Positions 1-10,737 of a DNA stretch of 64,000 bases are shown here, piece after piece. Below the pieces are notes generated by a model. That model searched no databases. It had not been told where the DNA came from and saw only the letters and a list, made by a program, of their open reading frames with translations. Position 1 is the first letter of the stretch; each line of letters begins with the position of its first letter. The position numbers and the translations under genes were made by a program. Source of the DNA: Streptomyces sp. V1I1 (GTDB taxonomy: Bacteria > Actinomycetota > Actinomycetes > Streptomycetales > Streptomycetaceae); assembly GCF_030817355.1 (NCBI RefSeq), contig NZ_JAUSZH010000001.1, positions 7,105,001 through 7,169,000 on the forward strand, given 5' to 3'.

Positions 1-2430
<2,430 letters not shown>

Positions 2431-2515
2431 AGTTGCTCGCGTCCACTGTGTCAGTTCTGAAGTAACGAACTGTCGAGCCCCCATGGCCGGGGTTCCGGAT
2501 CGATATCTTCATAGA

Positions 2516-2635
2516 GTTTCGGTGGTCATTGCGTTAGGGAAACGCCCGGTTACATTCCGAACCCGGAAGCTAAGCCTTTCAGCGCCGATGGTACTGCAGG
2601 GGGGACCCTGTGGGAGAGTAGGACGCCGCCGAACA
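2516..2635 (+). rRNA. 5S ribosomal RNA
   Basis: A 5S gene starts about 85 bases after the 23S end. It begins GTTTCGGTGGTCATTGCG, has the conserved CCGAACCCGGAAGCTAAG core and ends with GACGCCGCCGAAC, which pairs back to the 5' end. The length of about 120 nt is normal. The ends are placed by recalled similarity to other Streptomyces 5S genes and may be off by a base or two. Confidence 0.96.
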
Positions 2636-2646
2636 ATCTTTGTGGG

Positions 2647-2679
2647 AAAGCCCCGCACCATTTTGGTGCGGGGCTTTTC
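2647..2679 (+). terminator. Intrinsic terminator of the rRNA operon
   Basis: AAAGCCCCGCACCA, a TTTT loop, then the exact complement TGGTGCGGGGCTTTT form a perfect stem ending in a T run. It sits 12 bases after 5S, so this is the rRNA operon terminator. Confidence 0.95.
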
Positions 2680-2779
2680 TGCGTTCAAGGGGGCGGTACT
2701 ACCCCTGTGCAGGCGCCGACAGTGGCTGCGGGTAAGGTCAGGGGGCATCGTTGGCACGTTCCACACAGGAGGCCCCCGG

Positions 2780-3388
2780 GTGGAGGTCCAGGAGACCCGC
2801 GTTCAGACGGACCGGGTACTCACCATCCCCAACATCCTCAGCATGGCTCGCCTCGCGGGTGTGCCGCTCTTCCTGTGGCTGATTCTTCGCCCCGAGTTCG
2901 GGGGCCCCAAGAGCGATGGCTGGGCATTGCTCGTGCTGATGCTGAGCGGCGTCAGTGACTATCTCGACGGCAAGCTTGCCCGGCGATGGAACCAGATCAG
3001 CCGCCTTGGGCGGCTTCTCGACCCGGCCGCTGACCGTCTGTACATCCTGTCCACCCTGGTGGGGCTGACCTGGCGCGAGATTCTGCCCATCTGGCTCACC
3101 GCGGCCCTATTGGCGCGGGAACTGATGCTGCTGGTGATGGTGGGAATCCTCCGCCGGCACGGCTATCCGCCGCCCCAGGTGAACTTCCTGGGCAAGGCGG
3201 CCACGTTCAACCTCATGTATGCCTTCCCCCTACTGCTCCTCAGTGACGGAAACGGGTGGCTTGCGTCACTGGCTGCTATTTTCGGATGGGCGTTCGCGGG
3301 ATGGGGTACAACTCTGTATTGGTGGGCAGGGATCCTGTATGTGGTCCAGGTCCGCCGCCTCGTCAAGGCGGATGCAGTGGCCGATTGA
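2780..3388 (+). CDS. CDP-alcohol phosphatidyltransferase family protein
   Basis: A 202-residue integral membrane enzyme of phospholipid synthesis that transfers a phosphatidyl group from CDP-diacylglycerol to an alcohol. The full family signature is present: Asp60, Asp63-Gly64, Ala67-Arg68, Gly77, Asp81 and Asp85. These Asp residues bind Mg2+ and CDP. Several hydrophobic segments follow. The GTG start at 2780 is chosen because AGGAGG lies 7 bases upstream and homologs begin here; the open frame continues upstream into rRNA and is not coding. By position it matches the mycobacterial pgsA2 gene. The alcohol acceptor (glycerol phosphate, inositol phosphate or other) cannot be read from the sequence. 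Confidence 0.9.
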   Translation: MEVQETRVQTDRVLTIPNILSMARLAGVPLFLWLILRPEFGGPKSDGWALLVLMLSGVSDYLDGKLARRWNQISRLGRLLDPAADRLYILSTLVGLTWREILPIWLTAALLARELMLLVMVGILRRHGYPPPQVNFLGKAATFNLMYAFPLLLLSDGNGWLASLAAIFGWAFAGWGTTLYWWAGILYVVQVRRLVKADAVAD

Positions 3389-3499
3389 CCTCGTCGATGC
3401 GTTGCCGGCAGTGTTGCCGGCCGCGTATGACGCCAGAGCGCCTCTTTGGGCGGGTGAAGTCGGCTAGACCGTCGTCTCTTCAAGGAGGACGCTTCCGAC

Positions 3500-5995
3500 A
3501 TGAAGGCCGTCGTGATGGCCGGTGGCGAAGGAACCCGACTTCGCCCCATGACCTCGAGCATGCCCAAGCCACTCCTGCCGGTGGTCAACCGGCCGATCAT
3601 GGAGCATGTGCTGCGGTTGCTCAAGCGGCATGGGCTCAATGAGACCGTCGTAACCGTGCAGTTTCTCGCCTCACTCGTCAAGAACTACTTCGGGGACGGC
3701 GAAGAGCTCGGGATTGAGCTCACCTATGCCAATGAGGAGAAGCCTCTCGGCACTGCGGGGAGCGTGAAGAACGCCGAGGAAGCACTCAAGGACGATACGT
3801 TCCTTGTCATCTCAGGTGATGCGCTCACAGACTTCGATCTCACTGATCTGATCTCCTTCCACAAGGAGAAGGGCGCACTGGTCACAGTGTGTCTGACGCG
3901 TGTGCCGAATCCGCTTGAATTCGGTATCACCATCGTGGACGAAGAGGGAAAGGTCGAACGTTTCCTGGAGAAGCCGACCTGGGGCCAGGTCTTCTCGGAC
4001 ACCGTGAACACGGGCATCTACGTCATGGAGCCCGAAGTATTCGACTACGTCGAGGCAGACGTTTCGGTCGACTGGTCCGGGGACGTGTTCCCGCAGCTCA
4101 TGAAGGAAGGCAAGCCGATCTACGGCTATGTCGCCGAGGGCTACTGGGAGGACGTGGGCACGCACGAGAGCTACGTAAAGGCACAGGCCGATGTCCTCGA
4201 GGGCAAGGTCGATGTGGAGATTGACGGGTTCGAGATCTCCCCAGGTGTCTGGGTCGCGGAAGGCGCCGAGGTGCACACGGCCGCCGTGCTGCGTGGTCCG
4301 CTGTACATCGGTGACTACGCCAAGGTCGAAGCCGATGCGGAGATCCGCGAGCACACGGTCGTCGGGTCCAACGTGGTCGTCAAGAGCGGTGCCTTTCTCC
4401 ATAGGGCCGTGATCCACGACAACGTGTACATCGGGGAGCACGCCAACCTCCGCGGCTGCGTGATCGGCAAGAACACCGACATCATGCGAGCTGCTCGCAT
4501 CGAGGACGGCGCCGTGATCGGCGATGAGTGCCTCGTGGGCGAAGAATCGATCATCCAGGGCAATGTGCGGGTCTACCCGTTCAAGACGATCGAGGCGGGC
4601 GCGTTCGTCAACACCTCGGTCATCTGGGAGTCGCGGGGCCAGGCGCATCTCTTCGGAGCTCGCGGAGTCACCGGAATCCTCAATGTGGAAATCACGCCCG
4701 AGCTGGCGGTGCGGCTGGCAGGTGCGTACGCCACCACCCTCAAGAAGGGGGCGACGGTCACCACGGCGCGTGACCACTCCAGGGGTGCCCGTGCGCTGAA
4801 GCGGGCCGTGATCTCGGCGCTGCAGACCAGTGCGATCGACGTACGGGATCTGGAGAACGTACCGCTGCCGGTCGCGCGACAGCAGACCGCGCGCGGCAGC
4901 GCCGGCGGCATCATGATCCGTACGTCGCCGGGTGTGGCCGACTCCGTGGACATCATGTTCTTCGACGAGCGCGGGGCGGACCTCTCGCAGGCCGGGCAGC
5001 GGAAGCTGGACCGGGTGTATGCGCGCCAGGAGTACCGGCGTGCGTTCCCGGGCGAGATCGGGGACCTGCACTTCCCGTCCAGCGTCTTCGACTCGTACAC
5101 CGGCGCACTGCTGCGCAATGTCGACACCTCGGGCATCGCGGAATCGGGGCTCAAGGTCGTCATCGACGCGTCGCACGGCAGCGCCGGGCTTGTGCTGCCC
5201 AACCTGCTCGGACGGCTCGGTGTGGACGCCCTGACGATCAACCCGGGGCTCGACGAGTCCCGTCCCACCGAATCGGCGGACACCCGCCGGTCCGGGCTGG
5301 TGCGGCTGGGCGAGATCGTGGCCTCCTCACGGGCGGCCTTCGGTGTGCGCTTCGACCCCGTCGGCGAGCGGCTGTCCTTCGTTGACGAACGCGGGCGGAT
5401 CGTCGAGGACGATCGCGCGCTGCTGGTGCTGCTCGACCTGGTCGCGGCCGAACGGCGCAGCGGGCGGGTGGCGCTGCCGGTGACGACCACCAGGATCGCC
5501 GAGCAGGTGGCGGCGTACCACGGCACACAGGTGGAGTGGACGACCACATCGCCCGACGATCTGACGCGTGTGGGCCGGGAGGAGACCACCATCTTCGGCG
5601 GAGACGGCCGTGGTGGCTTCATCGTTCCGGAGTTCAGCAGTGTCTTCGACGGCTTCGCGGCCTTCGTGCGGCTGGTCGGCCTGGTGGCTCGTACGCAGCT
5701 CACGCTGAGCCAGATCGATGCCCGGATTCCGCGGGCGCATGTGCTGCGGCGTGATCTGGCTACGCCGTGGGCGGTCAAGGGACTGGTGATGCGACGCGTC
5801 GTCGAAGCGGCCGGCGACCGAGACGTCGATACGACCGACGGGGTGCGGGTCGTCGAGCCCGACGGCCGCTGGGTCATGGTCCTTCCCGACCCCGCGGAGG
5901 CCGTCACTCATCTGTGGGCAGAGGGGCCCGATGACGCTTCGGCGCAGGCGCTGCTCGACGAGTGGTCGGCCGTCGTGGACAGCGCGGGTAACTGA
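3500..5995 (+). CDS. Mannose-1-phosphate guanylyltransferase-like protein with degenerate phosphomannomutase domain
   Basis: An 831-residue three-part protein. Residues 1-230 are a sugar nucleotidyltransferase with the pyrophosphorylase signature (Gly8-Gly9-x-Gly11-Thr-Arg-Leu-Arg, then Lys23), expected to make GDP-mannose or a related NDP-sugar. Residues about 250-370 are hexapeptide left-handed beta-helix repeats. Residues about 380-830 resemble phosphohexomutases, but the expected catalytic motifs are altered. No SASHNP-type phosphoserine loop is seen around residue 475. The metal loop reads RFDPVGERL near 616, and the sugar loop reads GGDGRGGF near 700. The mutase half is therefore probably regulatory or structural. 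GGAGG precedes the ATG. It follows the phosphatidyltransferase on the same strand and ends at a strong terminator. Confidence 0.88.
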   Translation: MKAVVMAGGEGTRLRPMTSSMPKPLLPVVNRPIMEHVLRLLKRHGLNETVVTVQFLASLVKNYFGDGEELGIELTYANEEKPLGTAGSVKNAEEALKDDTFLVISGDALTDFDLTDLISFHKEKGALVTVCLTRVPNPLEFGITIVDEEGKVERFLEKPTWGQVFSDTVNTGIYVMEPEVFDYVEADVSVDWSGDVFPQLMKEGKPIYGYVAEGYWEDVGTHESYVKAQADVLEGKVDVEIDGFEISPGVWVAEGAEVHTAAVLRGPLYIGDYAKVEADAEIREHTVVGSNVVVKSGAFLHRAVIHDNVYIGEHANLRGCVIGKNTDIMRAARIEDGAVIGDECLVGEESIIQGNVRVYPFKTIEAGAFVNTSVIWESRGQAHLFGARGVTGILNVEITPELAVRLAGAYATTLKKGATVTTARDHSRGARALKRAVISALQTSAIDVRDLENVPLPVARQQTARGSAGGIMIRTSPGVADSVDIMFFDERGADLSQAGQRKLDRVYARQEYRRAFPGEIGDLHFPSSVFDSYTGALLRNVDTSGIAESGLKVVIDASHGSAGLVLPNLLGRLGVDALTINPGLDESRPTESADTRRSGLVRLGEIVASSRAAFGVRFDPVGERLSFVDERGRIVEDDRALLVLLDLVAAERRSGRVALPVTTTRIAEQVAAYHGTQVEWTTTSPDDLTRVGREETTIFGGDGRGGFIVPEFSSVFDGFAAFVRLVGLVARTQLTLSQIDARIPRAHVLRRDLATPWAVKGLVMRRVVEAAGDRDVDTTDGVRVVEPDGRWVMVLPDPAEAVTHLWAEGPDDASAQALLDEWSAVVDSAGN

Positions 5996-6004
5996 GGTGT
6001 GACG

Positions 6005-6044
6005 GGTGTGCCGGAAGTTGTCTTTCGACGGCTTCCGGCACACC
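6005..6044 (+). terminator. Intrinsic terminator after the nucleotidyltransferase gene
   Basis: A perfect 13-bp stem, GGTGTGCCGGAAG pairing with CTTCCGGCACACC around a 14-base loop, begins 10 bases after the stop codon. There is no T run, which is common in Streptomyces. Confidence 0.75.
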
Positions 6045-6083
6045 GGTGGGGCCATTCGGCGGTAGCGCCTGCGACGTGCGACG

Positions 6084-7022
6084 ATGTGCGGCATGTCGCA
6101 GCAGCCCCCCGTTCGGAGCACCGGCGCTCCACCCGTACGTCCCGATGCGTCCATGTCGCTGCTGACGAACGTTATGGAGCACAGCCTCGACGACGGATAC
6201 GCGGAGGCGACGGCCCGCAGGGAGGCCGAGGGCGGGGGACTGCCCCGTACGTTGCGTGCGAAGCTCGGACTCGCCGCCGGACTTGTGCTGGCGGCTCTGG
6301 TCGTCACCGTCGGGGCCGCGCAGGCGCGGATATCGGCACCGGTCGTGGCGAAAGAGCGCGAGGAGCTCATCGACCGGATCGGCGCCGAGACGTCCGACGC
6401 CGACGCGCTGGAGCGGAGCGTCGACAAACTCCGGGACGAGGTGGGGGACCGGCAGCGAAAGGCCCTCAAGACACAGGGCGGGGGCCAGGGGGAGCTCGTC
6501 GCACTGCTCGCAGGCGCTACCGAGGTCGAGGGGCCGGGTGTGAAGCTCGTCGTCGACGATGCGAAGGACACCGACCAGGGCGGCGACGGGCCGCGGGAGA
6601 GCAGCGGCTTCAGCGACACGGGCCGGGTCCGCGACCGCGATATGCAGCGGATCGTCAACGGGCTCTGGGAGTCGGGTGCGGAAGCCGTGGCGATCAACGG
6701 GCAGCGGCTGACCGCCCTGTCCGCGATCCGGGCGGCGGGCGACGCCATACTGGTCGACAACAGGCCGCTGGTGCCGCCGTACACGGTGCTCGCGGTGGGG
6801 GACGGCAAGAAGTTGAGCACTGCCTTCCAGGACAGTGCCGACGGACAGTATCTGCACGCGTTGCAGGAGAACTTCGGTATCCGCGCCAGCATCTCCAGCG
6901 AGGAGAAGGTGCGTCTGCCGGCGGCGCCGAGCTTGATCGTACGTACAGCAGAGCCGAAAACCGCCGACGCCGGGAAGGGCAACGGGCAGGGCACGGCTGA
7001 CACAGGGAAGGGCACATCGTGA
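6084..7022 (+). CDS. DUF881 family membrane-anchored protein
   Basis: A 312-residue protein with a cytoplasmic N-terminus, one membrane segment (about residues 60-82, [19 protein letters not shown]), a coiled-coil-like stretch (about 95-140) and a DUF881 domain outside the membrane. It matches the first DUF881 gene of the conserved actinobacterial block (Rv1823-like). The family is unassigned biochemically and is often found near cell-division or envelope genes. A second ATG at 6093 (MSQQPP) is an equally possible start. It overlaps the next gene by 4 bases (GTGA), suggesting translational coupling with the small basic protein and second DUF881 gene. Confidence 0.85.
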   Translation: MCGMSQQPPVRSTGAPPVRPDASMSLLTNVMEHSLDDGYAEATARREAEGGGLPRTLRAKLGLAAGLVLAALVVTVGAAQARISAPVVAKEREELIDRIGAETSDADALERSVDKLRDEVGDRQRKALKTQGGGQGELVALLAGATEVEGPGVKLVVDDAKDTDQGGDGPRESSGFSDTGRVRDRDMQRIVNGLWESGAEAVAINGQRLTALSAIRAAGDAILVDNRPLVPPYTVLAVGDGKKLSTAFQDSADGQYLHALQENFGIRASISSEEKVRLPAAPSLIVRTAEPKTADAGKGNGQGTADTGKGTS

Positions 7023-7351
7023 TCGCCGTACTGGGCCTCATCGTGGGAGTCGTGGCCGGACTTTTGGTCCGACCCGAGGTACCGGCGGTGGTCGAGCCCT
7101 ATCTGCCGATCGCTGTCGTCGCGGCTCTCGACGCGGTCTTCGGCGGCCTGCGGGCCATGCTCGACGGGATCTTCGTGGACAAGGTCTTCGTCGTCTCCTT
7201 CCTGTCGAACGTGGTGGTGGCAGCGCTGATCGTGTTCCTGGGCGACAAGTTGGGCGTCGGCGCCCAGCTGTCCACGGGTGTCGTGGTCGTTCTCGGCATC
7301 CGGATCTTCTCCAACGCTGCCGCGATCCGCCGGCACGTGTTCCGGGCGTGA
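7019..7351 (+). CDS. sbp: Small basic protein (DUF1290) integral membrane protein
   Basis: A 110-residue protein with three hydrophobic segments and the family sequence PEVPAVVEPYLPIAVVAALD. It belongs to the DUF1290 small basic protein family, first named from the Bacillus division gene region. The GTG start overlaps the stop of the upstream DUF881 gene, and its own stop overlaps the next GTG start, so the three genes form a tightly coupled unit. No catalytic residues are evident. A structural role with the two DUF881 proteins is inferred from the invariant gene order. Confidence 0.88.
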   Translation: MIAVLGLIVGVVAGLLVRPEVPAVVEPYLPIAVVAALDAVFGGLRAMLDGIFVDKVFVVSFLSNVVVAALIVFLGDKLGVGAQLSTGVVVVLGIRIFSNAAAIRRHVFRA

Positions 7352-8226
7352 GGCCGATGAACAGCGAAGAGAACCCGAAGGGCGAGGAGCCGGAGGCGGT
7401 TGCGCCGTCGGCGGACCAGCCCGAGCGCAAGCCCAAGCCCGAGCAGCCCAAGCCCGAGCAGGCCGAGCCGGGGCAGGCCGAGCCGGACCAGCCCCAGGCC
7501 GAGCAGCAGACCGGCCGCCAGCGGCTCGTCGCGGTGCTGTGGCCGCCGCGGGTCAGCCGCGCTCAACTCATCGTCGCCGTGCTGCTGTTCGTCCTCGGTC
7601 TGGGGCTCGCGATCCAGGTCCGCTCGACCAGCGACAACAGCGCGCTGCGGGGCGCCCGCCAGGAGGACCTGGTGCGCATCCTCGACGAACTCGACAATCG
7701 CACCCAGCGCCTCGAGGACGAGAGGCAGCGTCTCGAGGACCAGCGCGCCGAACTGGAGAACAGCTCGGACCAGGCGGAAGAGGCGCGTAAGCAGACGCGG
7801 CAGAAGGAGCAGCAACTCGGCATCCTGGCCGGCACGGTCGCGGCACAGGGCCCCGGCATCACGCTGACCATCGAGGACCCGTCCGGCACGGTCGAGTCGG
7901 ACATGCTGCTCGACGCGATCCAGGAACTGCGCGCCGCCGGTGCGGAAGCGATCCAGGTCAACGACATCCGGGTCGTCGCTGACACGCATTTCACAGGTAC
8001 GGGTGGTGAGATCGAGGTGGACGGCAAGAAGATCACCGCGCCGTACCGCTTCAAGGTCATCGGCAAGCCGCAGGATCTGGAGCCCGCCCTCAACATCCCT
8101 GGCGGTGTGGTGCAGACGCTGGAGAAGGAGCAGGCCACAGCCACGGTGGAGCGCTCGCAGAAGATCGTCGTGGATGCCTTGCGACCTGCGAAGCGGCCTG
8201 ACTACGCTCGGTCGTCGGCGCCGTGA
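7348..8226 (+). CDS. DUF881 family protein, second copy
   Basis: A 292-residue protein. Residues 1-55 are a charged, proline-rich cytoplasmic tail with repeated KPKPEQPKPEQ-type units. A membrane segment follows at about 70-88, then a coiled coil rich in Glu/Arg/Gln (about 95-150) and a DUF881 domain (about 155-285). It is paralogous to the gene at 6084. The start is GTG at 7348 overlapping the previous stop; ATG at 7357 is an alternative. In mycobacteria the next gene is gcvH, but here 190 bases of non-coding sequence lead straight to the FHA gene. Confidence 0.86.
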   Translation: MRPMNSEENPKGEEPEAVAPSADQPERKPKPEQPKPEQAEPGQAEPDQPQAEQQTGRQRLVAVLWPPRVSRAQLIVAVLLFVLGLGLAIQVRSTSDNSALRGARQEDLVRILDELDNRTQRLEDERQRLEDQRAELENSSDQAEEARKQTRQKEQQLGILAGTVAAQGPGITLTIEDPSGTVESDMLLDAIQELRAAGAEAIQVNDIRVVADTHFTGTGGEIEVDGKKITAPYRFKVIGKPQDLEPALNIPGGVVQTLEKEQATATVERSQKIVVDALRPAKRPDYARSSAP

Positions 8227-8416
8227 GGCGGGGATGCATGAGGTCGGGCGGACCAGGGCATGACGTTGCGGGGGGTCGGCACATCACAAGCGTGCCGCGT
8301 GGTGGAAACTGTCTGGTGGTTACGGACGTTGTGAGGATGTCCGGGTCGGCAGGTGTGATCATTGAGGGTTCGTCCTGCCCCACGGGCGGGTCTATTTCGG
8401 TCAAGGGGAATCGCCC

Positions 8417-9256
8417 GTGAAGTTGTTTGGGAAGTTGTTCGGCAAGAGCGCACGCGAGGACGGCGGCAACGCCAGGCATCGCGCACCGCGCCATGGCCAG
8501 AGTGAGGAGCAGGGCGCTGAGCGGCCGCTCTTCCGGGACGAGGTCGGTGGTCCGGGCGGTGACATTTCGGGCGGTCAGGGCGCGTCGTCTGTTGACCCTG
8601 CAGGTCCCGGCCGCATAGGTTTCGGGGAACCATCAACCTCAAGTACGGGTGGAGGGTTTTCCTCCGACCCGTATGCGACCAATCCCCACGCGGGGCAGCC
8701 GCGGCAGGAGGATCCGTCCATGTCGGCCTTGGTTTGTACGAGGTGCGGGCACCGCAATGCCGAGGCCAGCCGGTTCTGCTCCAACTGCGGCGCGCCGCTG
8801 CGCGCCGGGGCGCCGGCGGAGCGTCCTTCGGAGACGACCTCGACGATCTCCATCTCCGGCCTCGAGGCGTACGACTCGGAAGTGACGGGCCAGACGCAGG
8901 TTCCGTCGCTCTCTCCCGAGGCCCAGGCGGCCGTCGACGCGCTGCCGCTCGGCTCGGCGCTCCTGGTGGTGCGCCGCGGGCCCAATTCCGGCAGCCGCTT
9001 CTTGCTGGACGGCGAGCTGACCACGGCCGGCCGTCACCCGCAGAGCGACATCTTCCTCGACGACGTCACCGTCTCGCGGCGTCATGTGGAGTTCCGCAGG
9101 GGCCCGGACGGCAGCTTCAGCGTCGCGGACGTCGGCAGTCTCAATGGCACCTACGTCAACCGCGAGCGGATCGACTCGGTCCTCCTGTCGAACGGTGACG
9201 AGGTCCAGATCGGCAAGTACCGGCTGGTCTTCTATGCGAGCCAGCGGGGCGTGTGA
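8417..9256 (+). CDS. garA: GarA-like FHA-domain protein with zinc ribbon
   Basis: From the GTG at 8417 this is 279 residues: a charged N-terminal extension (1-101), a zinc ribbon (Cys107, Cys110, Cys121, Cys124), the ETTS motif at 139-142, and a forkhead-associated domain (about 185-275) with Arg206, Ser220-Arg-Arg-His223 and Asn243-Gly-Thr. In mycobacterial GarA (and corynebacterial OdhI) phosphorylation of the ETTS threonines by Ser/Thr kinases makes the FHA domain fold back and switches control of 2-oxoglutarate dehydrogenase and glutamate metabolism. Both elements are kept here. An ATG at 8720 with AGGAGG 8 bases upstream would give a 178-residue GarA-sized protein, so two start sites are credible. 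Confidence 0.9.
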   Translation: MKLFGKLFGKSAREDGGNARHRAPRHGQSEEQGAERPLFRDEVGGPGGDISGGQGASSVDPAGPGRIGFGEPSTSSTGGGFSSDPYATNPHAGQPRQEDPSMSALVCTRCGHRNAEASRFCSNCGAPLRAGAPAERPSETTSTISISGLEAYDSEVTGQTQVPSLSPEAQAAVDALPLGSALLVVRRGPNSGSRFLLDGELTTAGRHPQSDIFLDDVTVSRRHVEFRRGPDGSFSVADVGSLNGTYVNRERIDSVLLSNGDEVQIGKYRLVFYASQRGV

Positions 9257-9281
9257 CCCTCCCCCAGACTCCGTCCGGGGG
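9257..9281. repeat. 25-bp inverted repeat, copy 1
   Basis: This 25-bp G/C-rich palindromic element, directly after the FHA stop, is the exact reverse complement of 10772-10796. The core reads CCCCCAGACTCCGTCCGGGG. Similar sequences recur widely in Streptomyces genomes as far as I recall. Confidence 0.85.
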
Positions 9282-9299
9282 GACCCCCAGGGAAGGTAC

Positions 9300-10043
9300 A
9301 TGCTGCGAACACCGACTGGCGGTGCCGGTCACGGCACCGCCACAGCGGGCGAGAGGCTGATGAGCATCGGCACGGTGCTCAGCCAGCTGCGCGACGAGTT
9401 TCCCGAAGTGACCATCTCCAAGATCCGTTTCCTGGAGGCCGAGGGGCTGGTCGAGCCGCGGCGCACCCCGTCCGGGTACCGCAAATTCAGCCCCGAGGAC
9501 GTGGAGCGGCTGGCCCAGGTGCTGCGGATGCAGCGGGACCACTATCTTCCGCTGAAGGTCATCCGCGAGCATCTCGACGCCATCGGCCGCGGCGAGCAGG
9601 TGCAGCTGCCTGCGCAGGGGCCGCAGCGGGAGCTTCTCGACGGCGCCTGGGAATCCGACTCGGAGCGTGTGACCGCAGCCAGGGTGGGCCGTTCGGAGCT
9701 CCTCGCCGCCGCCGAGGTGAGTGAGGCGGAGCTGGACGAGTGGGAGTCGTACGGCCTGCTCGCGCGGGACGAGGACGGCGGTTACGACGCCGAATCGGTG
9801 ACCGTTGCACGGCTGGTCGCGGATCTGGGGAGATTCGGTCTCGAACCCCGGCATCTGCGGGCGATGAAGGCTGCCGCAGATCGTGAGGCGGGGCTGGTCG
9901 AGCAGGTGGTCGCACCCTTGCGGCGGCACCGTAATCCGCAGACCAGAGCGCATGCCGAGGCGACCACGAAAGAGCTGGCGGCCCTGTCTGTGCGGCTTCA
10001 CGCGGCCCTGGTGCAGACGGCGCTCGGAGTACGGCTGCACTGA
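9300..10043 (+). CDS. ftsR: MerR-family regulator, FtsR-like
   Basis: A 247-residue protein with an N-terminal winged-helix MerR domain (ISKIRFLEAEGLVEPRRTPSGYRKFS, about residues 30-65, quoted in part) and a second winged-helix-like region further on. The sequence and gene position match the Rv1828/FtsR group; FtsR activates ftsZ in Corynebacterium. No cysteine metal or redox motif of classical MerR proteins is visible. The ATG at 9300 is used; an ATG at 9360 (MSIGTVLSQ) with GAGAGG upstream would remove 20 residues. It lies between the FHA gene and the bifunctional nuclease, all on the + strand. Confidence 0.87.
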   Translation: MLRTPTGGAGHGTATAGERLMSIGTVLSQLRDEFPEVTISKIRFLEAEGLVEPRRTPSGYRKFSPEDVERLAQVLRMQRDHYLPLKVIREHLDAIGRGEQVQLPAQGPQRELLDGAWESDSERVTAARVGRSELLAAAEVSEAELDEWESYGLLARDEDGGYDAESVTVARLVADLGRFGLEPRHLRAMKAAADREAGLVEQVVAPLRRHRNPQTRAHAEATTKELAALSVRLHAALVQTALGVRLH

Positions 10044-10096
10044 TCATGGGGGAGCCCGACTACCCAAACCGGTCGGGCAAGTCCTAGGGTTGCTGT

Positions 10097-10570
10097 GTGA
10101 ACGAGCTCGACGTTGTGGGTGTCCGGGTCGAAATGCCCTCGAACCAACCGATCGTGCTCCTACGTGAAGTGGGAGGCGACCGGTACCTCCCCATTTGGAT
10201 CGGTCCCGGGGAGGCCACCGCCATTGCCTTTGCCCAGCAGGGCATGGCACCGGCCAGGCCGCTGACGCATGACCTCTTCAAAGACGTGCTGGAGGCGGTG
10301 GGCCAGGAGCTCACCGAGGTCCGCATCACTGACCTGCGCGAAGGGGTTTTCTACGCGGAGTTGGTCTTTGCCAGCGGAGTCGAGGTGAGCGCCAGACCCT
10401 CCGACGCCATAGCTCTGGCCCTGCGCACCGGTACGCCGATCTACGGCAGTGACGGGGTGCTCGACGATGCGGGAATCGCCATCCCGGACGAGCAGGAGGA
10501 CGAGGTGGAGAAGTTCCGCGAGTTCCTCGATCAGATCTCGCCCGAGGACTTCGGCACCAACAGTCAGTGA
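10097..10570 (+). CDS. Bifunctional nuclease family protein (DUF151/BFN)
   Basis: A 157-residue soluble protein spanning the whole DUF151 domain, with the family stretches LPIWIGPGEATAIA (about 30-45), RPLTHDLFKDVL (about 55-66) and SARPSDAIALALRTGTPIY (about 103-121). Family members have reported RNase/DNase activity, and actinobacteria keep the gene between two MerR genes. The GTG start at 10097 lies 7 bases after a TAGGGT -10-like hexamer (10085-10090) with no Shine-Dalgarno, so the mRNA may be leaderless. A cellular target cannot be deduced. Confidence 0.88.
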   Translation: MNELDVVGVRVEMPSNQPIVLLREVGGDRYLPIWIGPGEATAIAFAQQGMAPARPLTHDLFKDVLEAVGQELTEVRITDLREGVFYAELVFASGVEVSARPSDAIALALRTGTPIYGSDGVLDDAGIAIPDEQEDEVEKFREFLDQISPEDFGTNSQ

Positions 10571-10651
10571 CCGCCGCGAGGGGCGGCGTCGGCACATTCG
10601 AGTAGCCTTTCCCCGAATAGGGGCACGAGAAACCACTCTCAGGGTGATTAT

Positions 10652-10669
10652 CACTCGGCGTGCCGAGTG
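10652..10669. promoter_or_regulatory. Perfect palindrome upstream of the second merR gene
   Basis: CACTCGGC-GT-GCCGAGTG is a perfect 8+8 inverted repeat. It lies 10 bases before the -35 box of the next promoter, so it may be an operator; it could also act as a weak terminator for the nuclease gene. Confidence 0.55.
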
Positions 10670-10678
10670 TGGCGATCG

Positions 10679-10707
10679 TTGACGCACCCCTGGTGACTGC
10701 CTACCGT
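10679..10707 (+). promoter_or_regulatory. Vegetative promoter of the second merR gene
   Basis: TTGACG (10679-10684), a 17-base spacer and TACCGT (10702-10707) form a good sigma-70/HrdB type promoter. The start of transcription would fall near 10714, giving a short leader before the GGACGGAGG ribosome site and GTG at 10738. Confidence 0.65.
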
Positions 10708-10737
10708 CGAGATGGCAGGTCAAGGACGGAGGTCGGC

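Noticed and set aside
8227..8416. Possible small gene or gcvH remnant in the DUF881-FHA gap
   Set aside because: A lipoyl-lysine motif is absent and no frame shows GcvH character; only the FHA leader and ribosome site are evident.
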